This document shows positions 26,552-34,312 of a stretch of 64,000 nucleotides of DNA, one piece after another; position 1 is the stretch's first letter, and the number at the start of each line of letters is the position of its first letter. The position numbers and the translations under genes are program-made. This DNA is from Rubrivivax sp. (GTDB lineage Bacteria; Pseudomonadota; Gammaproteobacteria; Burkholderiales; Burkholderiaceae_C), in contig JAHBZS010000004.1 in the NCBI GenBank assembly GCA_019635285.1, positions 1 to 64,000 on the forward strand. Direction: 5' to 3'. The notes under the pieces were generated by a model. The model worked only from the letters and a program-made list of their open reading frames with translations, had not been told where the DNA came from and searched no databases.

Positions 26552-28489
26552 TCAGCCGTAGTCGGGTGCGGCCAATCCCTCTCTCACATTGCGCTCGGCC
26601 TGGACCATGAAGTCCTCTGTGAAGCGCGCCTCGCCAGCCTGGACGACAAGCCCACGCAGGTAATGCTCGGTTCCGCGCACCCCGCTGAGACGCCTGGGTA
26701 GCAGGTTCCAGCACTGGCTCCAACCTGGAGGAATGGACTCGACGCTCAACGACAGCCCGGATGACAGCAGCTCGTAGTCGTTGCCACCGAAATCGCCCGC
26801 ATCCCCCAACCGAAGAAGCTGGGTGTCGGCCTCTAGCCCGAGCCGCTGGCAGACGTGCCGCACCACCAGCAGCTTGCCGGCCTGCTCCGTAACGACGTCC
26901 ACCGAGTGACCCGAGCAGAACGTGCGCCAGCCGCGCAGGCCCTGTTGGGCGATCCACTCGTTGATGGCAGCGATGAGGTGGACCTTCTCGGTGCCTGGCA
27001 CACCGCGCAGGCTGAGCTGGCCGGCATCCGGATTCGGGACGATCGCCGCGGACAGGGCCCGGCTTTCAGTGAGCCAGCGCGCCAGCTCGCACAGGCGGCT
27101 GTCTGCCATCGGATTGGAGACGTTCTTGTCGTCAAGCCGAAAAATGAGCGATCCGCTGTAGCACCCGAGTGTGACGTGCGGCCAGACATCCTCGGGCAAC
27201 TTCTCGCGCAATACCGCCGCCAGCTTGGAGCCACGCCCCGTGGCGAAGGCCAAGTGCACGCCGCCGCGGGCAAGGCGGCTGAGCTCAGGGGCGATCTGAG
27301 TGTCCAAGCCGCCGAAGCGCTTTACGGTGTCACAGAAGGTACCGTCGAAATCACAGACCAGCGCCTTGAACCGCGCGCCGGCCAGCCGGGCGATGTAGTC
27401 TTGGGCATGTGCCATCACAACGCTGGCACCATCACCATCGCCACATTTGCGCGTGATGGCGTGAGACACCGGCAGCGCTTCGCTGACAAGGTGCGCGACA
27501 TCCAGGGAGTGCATGTCTCGGCCGAACTGGGGCACGTCAGGACGCCCCGGATCGCGGTCCTCGCCGGCCCAGAGTTCCGTGAGCAGGAACACCGCGAGCA
27601 CCGAAGCCAGCTCTGTGCCGGCGTAACCGAGCGGGGGAAGCGCGATGTCGATCACGCGGCCCAAGGACGGCGGCAGCAACTGCAGCGTCGCATCTGCGAG
27701 CGGGTCGCTGCGCGACCTCAAGCTCACGATGGTGACGGGGTCTGGTGGCTTGTGCAGTTGCAGATGCCGGCCATGGGCGAACTGGCGGAAGTTGCTGATC
27801 TGTCCAAAGGCCAGAGCACCCTCGGTCAGCTTGGACTCCAGATCAATAGCGCCGATGCGGCCGGCGAGCCCGTGCAATATCAACGCGCGGCTGCCAAATG
27901 ACGCACCAGCAGTAGCGCCGGTGAGCTGGGCCGCAAGCCCGTCAAACCACTGCAGCAGCGACTCGAACGCCGGTTGGAATGCGTCGTCTGAGGAATACGC
28001 TCGCCACAGCAGTACTAGCGTGGCGACCAGCGAGTTGGTGGCGAGGTAGCCGTCCTTGCCCCACGGCATCTCGTACATCGCCAACGAGGCCGCCCCCGTC
28101 TCATCGCAAAAGTCAACCAGCGGGCTGGCATCTCGCAACGTCAAGCCGATGGACGGGCAGCCGCGAAGCTGAAGCTGCCTGGCCGCAGCGAGGATGTCCG
28201 GATTCTTGCCTTCGGCAGACAGCAGTAGGCCTGCTGCCAGCGCCGCAGCGGCGCCGGGCACTTGATAGCTTTCCAGTGGGGTCATCGGCTGCGACGGCCG
28301 GCCGTAGACCCGCAGGTGGAGCTCCGCCGCGAAGGCCGCAGCGGTGAACGATCCGCCCGACCCCACAGCCAACAGACCGCGATCACAGTAAAGCAGCACC
28401 GCCCGACGCAGCAGGTCGATGTTCTGTTGCGCCGCCCACGTCATCGTGGTTGGCAGCTGCTGCATTTCGTCGCTGTAAGCTTTTCCCAT
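26552..28489 (-). CDS. SIS-domain plus HAD-phosphatase fusion
   Basis: This 645-residue fusion is the first gene of the operon. The N-terminal part (about 1-340) is a double SIS (phosphosugar isomerase/binding) module, with LLAVGSGGSFTAA at about 38-50 and a second lobe around FGSRALILHGLAGRIGAID. The C-terminal part (about 370-645) is a Cof-type HAD hydrolase: CDFDGTFCD motif I at about 380, FATGRG motif II, and LRLGDAGDFGGND motif IV. SIS domains bind phosphosugars, and HAD enzymes remove phosphates, so this protein probably isomerises and dephosphorylates a sugar phosphate. AAGGGA precedes the ATG by a few bases. A CATAAT box upstream is a possible -10, with no good -35. Confidence 0.78.
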   Translation of the reverse strand: MGKAYSDEMQQLPTTMTWAAQQNIDLLRRAVLLYCDRGLLAVGSGGSFTAAAFAAELHLRVYGRPSQPMTPLESYQVPGAAAALAAGLLLSAEGKNPDILAAARQLQLRGCPSIGLTLRDASPLVDFCDETGAASLAMYEMPWGKDGYLATNSLVATLVLLWRAYSSDDAFQPAFESLLQWFDGLAAQLTGATAGASFGSRALILHGLAGRIGAIDLESKLTEGALAFGQISNFRQFAHGRHLQLHKPPDPVTIVSLRSRSDPLADATLQLLPPSLGRVIDIALPPLGYAGTELASVLAVFLLTELWAGEDRDPGRPDVPQFGRDMHSLDVAHLVSEALPVSHAITRKCGDGDGASVVMAHAQDYIARLAGARFKALVCDFDGTFCDTVKRFGGLDTQIAPELSRLARGGVHLAFATGRGSKLAAVLREKLPEDVWPHVTLGCYSGSLIFRLDDKNVSNPMADSRLCELARWLTESRALSAAIVPNPDAGQLSLRGVPGTEKVHLIAAINEWIAQQGLRGWRTFCSGHSVDVVTEQAGKLLVVRHVCQRLGLEADTQLLRLGDAGDFGGNDYELLSSGLSLSVESIPPGWSQCWNLLPRRLSGVRGTEHYLRGLVVQAGEARFTEDFMVQAERNVREGLAAPDYG

Positions 28490-28549
28490 GCTTCCCTTGA
28501 GCTCAGAACGGTAATTATGGGATGCTAGTCAGTGGGCATGCGATCGCCG

Positions 28550-28958
28550 AAGGATGATGTGGTATCCATCGCCAGCCGCGCCACGATCCAGAAGAGAAAA
28601 ACCAAGTGACCGGTGCAGTTCGAGATCACGGCGCCAGCACGCGAGGCGGCTGAAGCATGGATCCGGGAAGCGGGCCTGCGCACCGAGGACTATCTGTCCC
28701 AAGCCGAACGCACGCGTCGCCGCACATCTGTACGCGCCAGTACGCGCGCATCCTGCGCGATTGGTTGCAGGACATCGGCCTGGACTGGCACGACTACGGC
28801 ACGCACTCGATGCGGCGAACGAAGGCCACGCTGATCTAGACCAAGAACCTGCGCGCCGTGCAGCTGTTGCTCGGCCACTCTGACATCGCATCCCGGTGCG
28901 ATACCTCGGCATCGAGGTCGACGATGCACTGGAGATCTCCGAGCAGCTTGAGATCTGA
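28550..28958 (+). pseudogene. Degraded tyrosine recombinase (integrase), C-terminal part
   Basis: The catalytic half of a phage-type tyrosine integrase is readable across frames. It runs from VVSIASRATIQKRKTK, through PVQFEITAPAREA, PSRTHASPHICTRQYARIL and YGTHSMRRTKATLI, to NLRAVQLLLGH and finally RYLGIEVDDALEISEQLEI before TGA at 28956-28958. The HxxR pair, the later GH and the Tyr in RYLGI are the expected catalytic residues. Lesions are a TGA at 28607-28609, a frameshift near 28693, a TAG at 28837-28839 with missing bases, and a frameshift near 28893. The N-terminal half is missing. It marks an old insertion point between the PRTase operon and the radical SAM operon. Confidence 0.82.
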
Positions 28959-29211
28959 AGAGGAGCCATGCCGCCGGCCACAGTCCCACGGTGGCGGCTG
29001 CAGCCTTGCCAGCCCGCAGCCGACCGCCGACGCTCGGGCTCGAATCTGAACCTGTCAATGGCCGAGTGTGTGTGGCCGGCGGCGGTCGGCCATTTCCGGT
29101 CCTACCCGGCCGGCAGGCTCGGGCGCGAGGATGGAATGTTCCTTGACCGTAGTCAACGCTGCTCTTGCCAATCGGATGTCAGATACGGACGCCAAGGCAC
29201 CGGAGGACATG

Positions 29212-29739
29212 ATGGACCGCAAGGAAATCTCCCGCAAAAGTCTTCAACCGTTCAACAACTTGGACGTCGTGAAGAAGTATTTCTCCTCAGTCAAGACAAT
29301 GGATAGGGCTGCCACGTCGAAAAGGAGCTTCGACACAGATCGCATCATGTCTTTGTGGCATGACGACGGAAAGCTCACGATCAGCGGCAAGCCGCTCGGT
29401 GGCGAGCATTCATTCTCCGGGGCAGAAGAGATTTCCACCTTCTACGAGCGCCGGGCCAAGGGCGTTGACGGCGAGATCGCCATCAACGTCTCGTCGATCG
29501 AGGTGGCGAACTCCAAGAGCGCAGATCATGTAGTCGCGAGCGGCTTGCGTTACGTTGTGACCCACAAAGAGGAGGGTCTGCAGGTGCCCTTCACGCACAA
29601 CTTCATCCTGAACGACGGGCGCATCTCGGAGCTAAGAATCCATGTCGGCCCACCCGCGAAGTCTGAAATCGCACCCTTAGGTGCACTGCAGGTTGAGGAT
29701 CTCGGTCGCCTTTCGGCCATGGCTTGGATGGTGGCCTAG
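29212..29739 (+). CDS. NTF2-fold (SnoaL-like) protein with C-terminal tail; first gene of radical SAM operon
   Basis: This 175-residue protein starts at ATG 29212, supported by GGAGG at 29202-29206; in-frame ATGs at 29176 and 29209 are weaker. Residues about 12-145 fit an NTF2/SnoaL-like fold: a starting helix (VVKKYFSSVKTMD), a strand LTISGKPLGG, AEEISTFYERRAKG, and four terminal strands ending GRISELRIHVG. About 30 residues follow (from PPAKSEIAP to the final SAMAWMVA), which are not part of the fold and are rich in small hydrophobic residues with one Trp. It lies 38 bases upstream of a radical SAM/SPASM gene. It could be an enzyme, a binding protein, or a globular leader carrying a modifiable tail. 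Confidence 0.68.
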   Translation: MDRKEISRKSLQPFNNLDVVKKYFSSVKTMDRAATSKRSFDTDRIMSLWHDDGKLTISGKPLGGEHSFSGAEEISTFYERRAKGVDGEIAINVSSIEVANSKSADHVVASGLRYVVTHKEEGLQVPFTHNFILNDGRISELRIHVGPPAKSEIAPLGALQVEDLGRLSAMAWMVA

Positions 29740-29777
29740 GCGCCGCTCAAGGAGCTCTCCACTCAGAGGCGAGGGTC

Positions 29778-30827
29778 ATGAAGCTCGCAATGCCGCTTTA
29801 TGTGGTCTGGGAGACTACGCTCGACTGCAATGCGCGCTGCGTCCACTGCTACTCGGACGCCACCTTCGGGCACGGGCCAGTGTTCTGGTCGCTCGACGAA
29901 AGTCTGGAACTCATCGATCAGTTGGCGGAAGTAGGGGTCATCATCATCGCGTTCTCCGGCGGGGAGTTCCTGCTGCGTCGCGACTGGGAGGTCCTGACCA
30001 AGCGAGCCGTCGACCGTGGGATGCAGGTGACCTTCGCAACCAACGGCTTGCGGGTGACCGAGGCGGTCGCCCGTCGAATCAAGGAACTGGGAGTCGCGAA
30101 CGTCAGCGTCAGCCTTGACGGCGCGACCGCGGAGGTGCACGAGTCGATCCGTCGAGTTCCTCGCATCTTCGAGAAGGCATGCGAGGCCATCAGACTCCTC
30201 GCGAGGGCCGGAGTGCGCGTGACGGTCAACTACACGCCGATGCGGACCAACCTCTCACAGGCCGGAGACCTGATTGCGCTCGCCTACAAGCTCGGGGCAA
30301 AGAAGATCAATCTGACCGAATACGTCTACACCACCCGCGGGGGCGTTGGCCTGATGCCCCTGCCGTCTGAACTTGGCGGCTTGATGACGCGCTGGACAAC
30401 AGCCGCCACCGAATGGAAGGGGCGGATCGAGGTCGACTGGCATGACTGCCGTGTCGCACTCCTGCTCCCCGGCGCCGAGTCCGATCCCTACAAGGGCTGC
30501 GGCGCTGGCTACACGCATTGCCGGATTACGGTCGATCACGACGTGACCCCTTGCGTCGTGCTTCCTCTCCCTGTCGGCAACTTGCGGAAGGAACGGTTCG
30601 CCGAAATCTGGGGGACCGCTCCCGAACTCAAAAGGATCCGCGACAGGGCCAACATCCATGACGGCAACTGCGCTGCGTGCGAGCACCTCGAACGCTGCGG
30701 CGGATGCCGGGCGGCAAGCTTTGCGCGATACGGGGACGCCTATCGCGGCGACCCCACCTGCTGGATCAAGCCTGACGGGATCGAAGTCGACGGTCGCTTC
30801 ATCGCCAACGAGGTGCTACGGTCATGA
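29778..30827 (+). CDS. Radical SAM/SPASM-domain maturase 1
   Basis: This 349-residue protein starts at ATG 29778. The radical SAM [4Fe-4S] motif CNARCVHC (CxxxCxxC) is at about residues 16-23, followed by the GGE-type SAM-binding motif in FSGGEFLLRRDWE. The C-terminal SPASM domain has cysteines in CGAGYTHC, DVTPC and CAACEHLERCGGC, with a last one in DPTCW, enough for two auxiliary clusters. The ending GGCRAA...GD...DPTCW is shared with PqqE-, MftC- and NirJ/AhbC-type enzymes. SPASM enzymes modify peptides (crosslinks, decarboxylation, epimerisation) or porphyrins. The 4-base overlap with a PqqD-like gene favours a peptide substrate. Confidence 0.88.
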   Translation: MKLAMPLYVVWETTLDCNARCVHCYSDATFGHGPVFWSLDESLELIDQLAEVGVIIIAFSGGEFLLRRDWEVLTKRAVDRGMQVTFATNGLRVTEAVARRIKELGVANVSVSLDGATAEVHESIRRVPRIFEKACEAIRLLARAGVRVTVNYTPMRTNLSQAGDLIALAYKLGAKKINLTEYVYTTRGGVGLMPLPSELGGLMTRWTTAATEWKGRIEVDWHDCRVALLLPGAESDPYKGCGAGYTHCRITVDHDVTPCVVLPLPVGNLRKERFAEIWGTAPELKRIRDRANIHDGNCAACEHLERCGGCRAASFARYGDAYRGDPTCWIKPDGIEVDGRFIANEVLRS

Positions 30828-31102
30828 CCGATTTCTTTTCGTCCGTCTCGAAGGCGGAGAGGATCCGCTGTCGCCCAGAGGACGTGGGCAACTATCTGCT
30901 CTACAACCCGCGGACCGACCAGCTACACCTTGTCGACGAACGCGGCAAGCGCATCTTCGATCTGTGCGACGGACGTGCGATCGACGATGTCGTACGTGAC
31001 GGATGCGCGCTGTTCGACGGCACCGGCTCTCCCCTGACGTCGCAGCTGGTTCTGGATTTCCTCTGCGCACTCAAGAAGCGTGAACTGGTCGTGATGAGCT
31101 GA
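30824..31102 (+). CDS. PqqD-like peptide recognition protein
   Basis: This 92-residue protein has the PqqD/RRE fold pattern: three initial strands (ERIRCRPEDVGNYLLYNPRTDQLHLVDERGKRIFDLCDG), then helices with IDDVVRDGCALF and LVLDFLCALKKRELVVM. Stand-alone PqqD proteins bind the leader part of a ribosomal peptide and present it to a radical SAM maturase. Its start overlaps the first SPASM gene by 4 bases, and the B12-binding radical SAM gene begins 3 bases after its stop, so all three are probably made in fixed proportion. Its presence is the main reason to consider a peptide product for this operon. Confidence 0.8.
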   Translation: MTDFFSSVSKAERIRCRPEDVGNYLLYNPRTDQLHLVDERGKRIFDLCDGRAIDDVVRDGCALFDGTGSPLTSQLVLDFLCALKKRELVVMS

Positions 31103-31105
31103 GAT

Positions 31106-32554
31106 ATGACGGGCGATCCCATCGTGTTCGTCCAGCCGCCGGCGTCGTTCGACAACCCATCACCGTGCTTGGACGACAAGCAGTTCGGGCTCGGCATCTT
31201 AGCCAATGCAGCCTGGCTGCAGGGTCAAGGTTTTGCGGTCGATGGTATCCACATCCCATTGATGTTTCACCAGGGTTTCTCGGCCGAGGATGCCATTGCC
31301 ATCATCCTGGCCAAGTCGCCGATGCTCGTAGCGATCGGACTGAACTGGGTTCACTTCAGCCGCGGTGCCATCGAAACTGCAAAGCGGTTGCGGGAGCACA
31401 GGCCGGACTTGCCGATCGTCATTGGCGGTCAGCATGCCGGGCTCTTTGCCGACGAGATCGCCGCAACCAACGCCGCCTGGGTCGACGGCGTCATTCGCGG
31501 CGAGGCCGAGGTGCCGCTTCTCTGCCTTGCTCAAGCGCTGTCAGAAGGGAGGGGCATTCCAACCGACGTGCCTGGGCTCCACACGGCCCGCGGGGCAGCC
31601 CTGCCGCCGAAGGTCATCGGTGACGTCGACAGCCTGCCCGTCTACAGCTATCGCACTCTCAAGCCTCGTCCGCTTCAGCCTGATGTCGCTGCGATCTCGA
31701 CGGCGCGTGGCGCCTGCCCGTTTCGTTGCGCCTGGTGTATCGAGCCCGTCGTTGGGCGCCTCCAGGGGCGGACTAAGCTGCGATTCCATTCGCCAAATCG
31801 GATCGTCGATCAGATGCAGGCGTTGACCGCGGAGGGCATCTCTCGCTTCACCATTCAGGACAACTTCTTCGTCGGCGGCGACCGCAAGCTCGTCGCGCTC
31901 GCAGACGCGCTCATGCGGCGGGGCCTCCGGCCGAAACACCTGAACGTCTTTGCGCATCCCGACAGCTTCTCCGCCACTGGGATGAGTGCACTGGCCGCGT
32001 GCTGTGAGCTCGGCACCATCGACTACGGCATCGAGACCGGATCAACCCGGGTGGCCGCGATCAACAACCGGAGTCTCGATCCCGACGCGGTCGTCGAGGG
32101 CGTCGCCAGCGCCGTGTCACTTGGGCTCGAGCCCTACAGCTGGTGGATGGCCGGGCTGCCGGGCGAGGACGATGCTGCGCTGTCGGAGACGGAGGGACTG
32201 ATTGCACGGACGATGGATGTGGGCGGCATCCCGCGTTGGGTCAGCCCGCTGATCCTGTTTCCGCAGACCGACATCCACCTGAACCCTGAGCGCTACGGCG
32301 TGCGCCGGCGGTTTGAAGGGTTTGCGGACTACTCCGTCTTTTCGGAAATCACCCTTGCCGAGGCGGTGATGTTCTCCGAGGCCCTAGCGCACGAGACCGC
32401 CGAAGCGACGCGTGACGAGATCACCGCTGCCGCGCTTCGGCTTCGCCGCTTCATCGCCGCCAATCTGCACCGCCTCCACCGCGCCTATGAGGGTGCCGCG
32501 AAGTCCCCTGATCTCGGCAGCATCGAGGCGAGGATTCGCCAGTCGTTCATGTAG
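31106..32554 (+). CDS. B12-binding-domain radical SAM protein
   Basis: This 482-residue protein has the domain order of class B cobalamin-dependent radical SAM enzymes. The N-terminal Rossmann-like cobalamin-binding domain (about 1-150) includes IVFVQPPAS, MLVAIGLNW and LPIVIGGQHAG. The radical SAM domain has CPFRCAWC at about residue 205 and the later IDYGIETGSTRVAAINN. The C-terminal helical part has an Arg-rich stretch. Family members methylate unactivated carbons or rearrange substrates, but many annotated ones are untested, and the N-terminal domain does not always bind B12. The gene lies between the PqqD-like gene (3 bases) and the second SPASM gene (7 bases). Confidence 0.83.
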   Translation: MTGDPIVFVQPPASFDNPSPCLDDKQFGLGILANAAWLQGQGFAVDGIHIPLMFHQGFSAEDAIAIILAKSPMLVAIGLNWVHFSRGAIETAKRLREHRPDLPIVIGGQHAGLFADEIAATNAAWVDGVIRGEAEVPLLCLAQALSEGRGIPTDVPGLHTARGAALPPKVIGDVDSLPVYSYRTLKPRPLQPDVAAISTARGACPFRCAWCIEPVVGRLQGRTKLRFHSPNRIVDQMQALTAEGISRFTIQDNFFVGGDRKLVALADALMRRGLRPKHLNVFAHPDSFSATGMSALAACCELGTIDYGIETGSTRVAAINNRSLDPDAVVEGVASAVSLGLEPYSWWMAGLPGEDDAALSETEGLIARTMDVGGIPRWVSPLILFPQTDIHLNPERYGVRRRFEGFADYSVFSEITLAEAVMFSEALAHETAEATRDEITAAALRLRRFIAANLHRLHRAYEGAAKSPDLGSIEARIRQSFM

Positions 32555-32561
32555 TGCGACG

Positions 32562-33602
32562 ATGACGATGTTCCGTCCATCCTTTCCGCTGCATTTCGTG
32601 TTCATCTTGGGCTACAGGTGCAATCTGGCCTGCACGCATTGTTCGTCGAACGCCGACAGCGGCGGCTCGCTCGGCTACTCGACTTCTGAAGCCCGGGCCA
32701 TTCTCAGACAGATGGCGGAGATCGGTGTCGTTGACGTCGCTTTCTCGGGTGGGGAGCCCTTGCTGCGACGTGACCTGGAAGATTTGATCCGATCTGCCCG
32801 TGACGAGGGAATGTCGACAGGTACCAGCACCAACGGCTATGCCATGACGGAGCGACGCGCCCGCTCGCTAAAGGCTGCAGGGTTGGATCGGCTGCAGGTC
32901 AGCCTTGACGGTACGCGCGAAGCGCATGAGCGCGTGCGCGGAAACGGCTCGTTTGATCGTGCCGTCACCGCGATCCGACGGGGCTTGCAGGCAGGTCTTC
33001 GCACGCACATCTGCTTCACCGCGATGCGCAGCAACGCGCATCTCCTTCCAAGCATGATCGACATCGCTCTTGAACTCGGGGTTGATGGCTTCAACCTCTC
33101 GCAGTTTGTACCAACGGGCCGCGGCACCTCGGTCGAGGCACTTGCACCGAGGACGGCCAAGCGGCTGCTCCAAACTTGGCTCGACGCCAAGGTGCAGTTC
33201 CCGGCACTGCACCTCACCGCCCACTCGTCAGGACTAGCCGCACTGTCGCCAGCGGCAGAGCATTGCCGCGGCGGTTGCCAGGCGGGAATTAGCATCGGAT
33301 GCATAACGCCTGCCGGAGACGTGACGCCTTGCGTCATGTTCCCACTATCCCTTGGAAACCTCAAAGACCGGCCGCTTGCGGAGATCTGGGCAACCTCCCC
33401 AACCGTTAGGGCCCTGAAGTCACGCAAGGTGAAGGGCGCCTGTGGGACTTGCGCTCATCGCATCCAATGCGGCGGCTGTCGTGCGGGTGCCTGGGCTCTA
33501 ACGGGCGATATGATGGCGGAGGATCCTTCGTGCTGGCTGATCTCAGACACTCCTTTCGATGCTAAGGGCAACAATGTGGGGGAGACGGCATGCCGCACCT
33601 GA
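32562..33602 (+). CDS. Radical SAM/SPASM-domain maturase 2
   Basis: This 346-residue protein starts at ATG 32562 (ATG 32568 also possible; neither has a strong binding site, so reinitiation after the upstream stop is likely). The radical SAM motif CNLACTHC is at about residues 18-25, with FSGGEPLLRRDLE following. The SPASM domain has CRGGCQAG, DVTPC, CGTCAHRIQCGGC and DPSCW. The end pattern GGCRAGAWALTGDMMAEDPSCW is very close to NirJ/AhbC/AhbD proteins as well as peptide maturases. It is a diverged relative of maturase 1, consistent with an old duplication or two successive steps on one substrate. Confidence 0.87.
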   Translation: MTMFRPSFPLHFVFILGYRCNLACTHCSSNADSGGSLGYSTSEARAILRQMAEIGVVDVAFSGGEPLLRRDLEDLIRSARDEGMSTGTSTNGYAMTERRARSLKAAGLDRLQVSLDGTREAHERVRGNGSFDRAVTAIRRGLQAGLRTHICFTAMRSNAHLLPSMIDIALELGVDGFNLSQFVPTGRGTSVEALAPRTAKRLLQTWLDAKVQFPALHLTAHSSGLAALSPAAEHCRGGCQAGISIGCITPAGDVTPCVMFPLSLGNLKDRPLAEIWATSPTVRALKSRKVKGACGTCAHRIQCGGCRAGAWALTGDMMAEDPSCWLISDTPFDAKGNNVGETACRT

Positions 33603-33820
33603 TCGTCTATTCGCCACGACTCACTCGCGAGGTGAAGATCGCCTGTGCCGAAGCGTTGACGCGCGCCTTCGAAAGCACCACGGGCCACTCATCGGAACTG
33701 CTCACCATCCATTTCGAAGAGCATTCGTACGACAACATTGCGGTTGGTGGGAAGTTGCTGACTGATTCATTCCCGGAGCTTGCTAAGCGGGAAAAGGACT
33801 ACCAGGCGAGATCGAAGTAG
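33590..33820 (+). CDS. 4-oxalocrotonate tautomerase-like small protein
   Basis: This 76-residue protein begins Met-Pro-His-Leu-Ile-Val-Tyr. Pro2, exposed after Met removal, is the catalytic base of the tautomerase superfamily. A helix (TREVKIACAEALTRAFESTTG) and a second strand (LLTIHFEEHSYDNIAVGGKLL) match the beta-alpha-beta fold. Its start overlaps the second SPASM gene by 13 bases, so it belongs to the operon. Tautomerase-fold proteins isomerise enols or dehalogenate; pairing one with radical SAM/PqqD genes is unusual. Presumed role: to tautomerise the product of the radical steps, or a small-molecule partner. Confidence 0.75.
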   Translation: MPHLIVYSPRLTREVKIACAEALTRAFESTTGHSSELLTIHFEEHSYDNIAVGGKLLTDSFPELAKREKDYQARSK

Positions 33821-34312
33821 CGGGCCAGCCTCTCGATAGACACTCGTGCCTAGGTGCCTAGGTTCCGCTGCGAGGCCTCCAACCGAGTGCCTGGTACGGC
33901 TCCGACCGGCGGCTTCGGGGCGGCGAGATCAGGACAGCGGATGTCTCTTCAGGGTCGTTCTCGCGCATCCGGTGGGGCTGGCGGAATGATCGCGATACGC
34001 GTACACCCGTACACCGGACGTTTGCTGGCCTGCTGGCCTTTGGTCAACGTTCCCTTAGTAGCCGGAGCGGCTCGACGTCGACGCCGCAGCGAGTGACTGC
34101 AATCAGTCTTAGAGAAAGTTTCGCGCGGTGGCACCGACTGTCCCGCCTCGGCCGCCACCGTTGATCCCGGACGACCGCGAGCGGATCCGCCCAACGCCGA
34201 AACCCCCCGAACAAACGCCCCATTCTCAGCAGCCCCATCGCTGCAGCGCTCGTACCCTTCGGTCACGCGCTCGACAGAGCACCGTCGCAGTCACCGACCC
34301 GAGGGAAGCGCC
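33821..34312. other. Intergenic region between the radical SAM operon and the transfer operon
   Basis: There are about 490 bases without a convincing gene. It holds an 8-base tandem duplication (GTGCCTAG twice, 33846-33861) and a small hairpin GACTG-CAAT-CAGTC (about 34096-34109) without a T-run. The promoter for the long transfer operon should lie here or just downstream, but no clear -35/-10 pair was found. Confidence 0.4.

Noticed and set aside
29144..29157. Inverted repeat TTGAC-CGTA-GTCAA upstream of the radical SAM operon
   Set aside because: Five-base arms are easily found by chance; no regulator gene nearby supports it.
33846..33861. Tandem GTGCCTAG duplication as a repeat array or attachment site
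   Set aside because: Only two copies of eight bases, with no third copy noticed elsewhere in the window.
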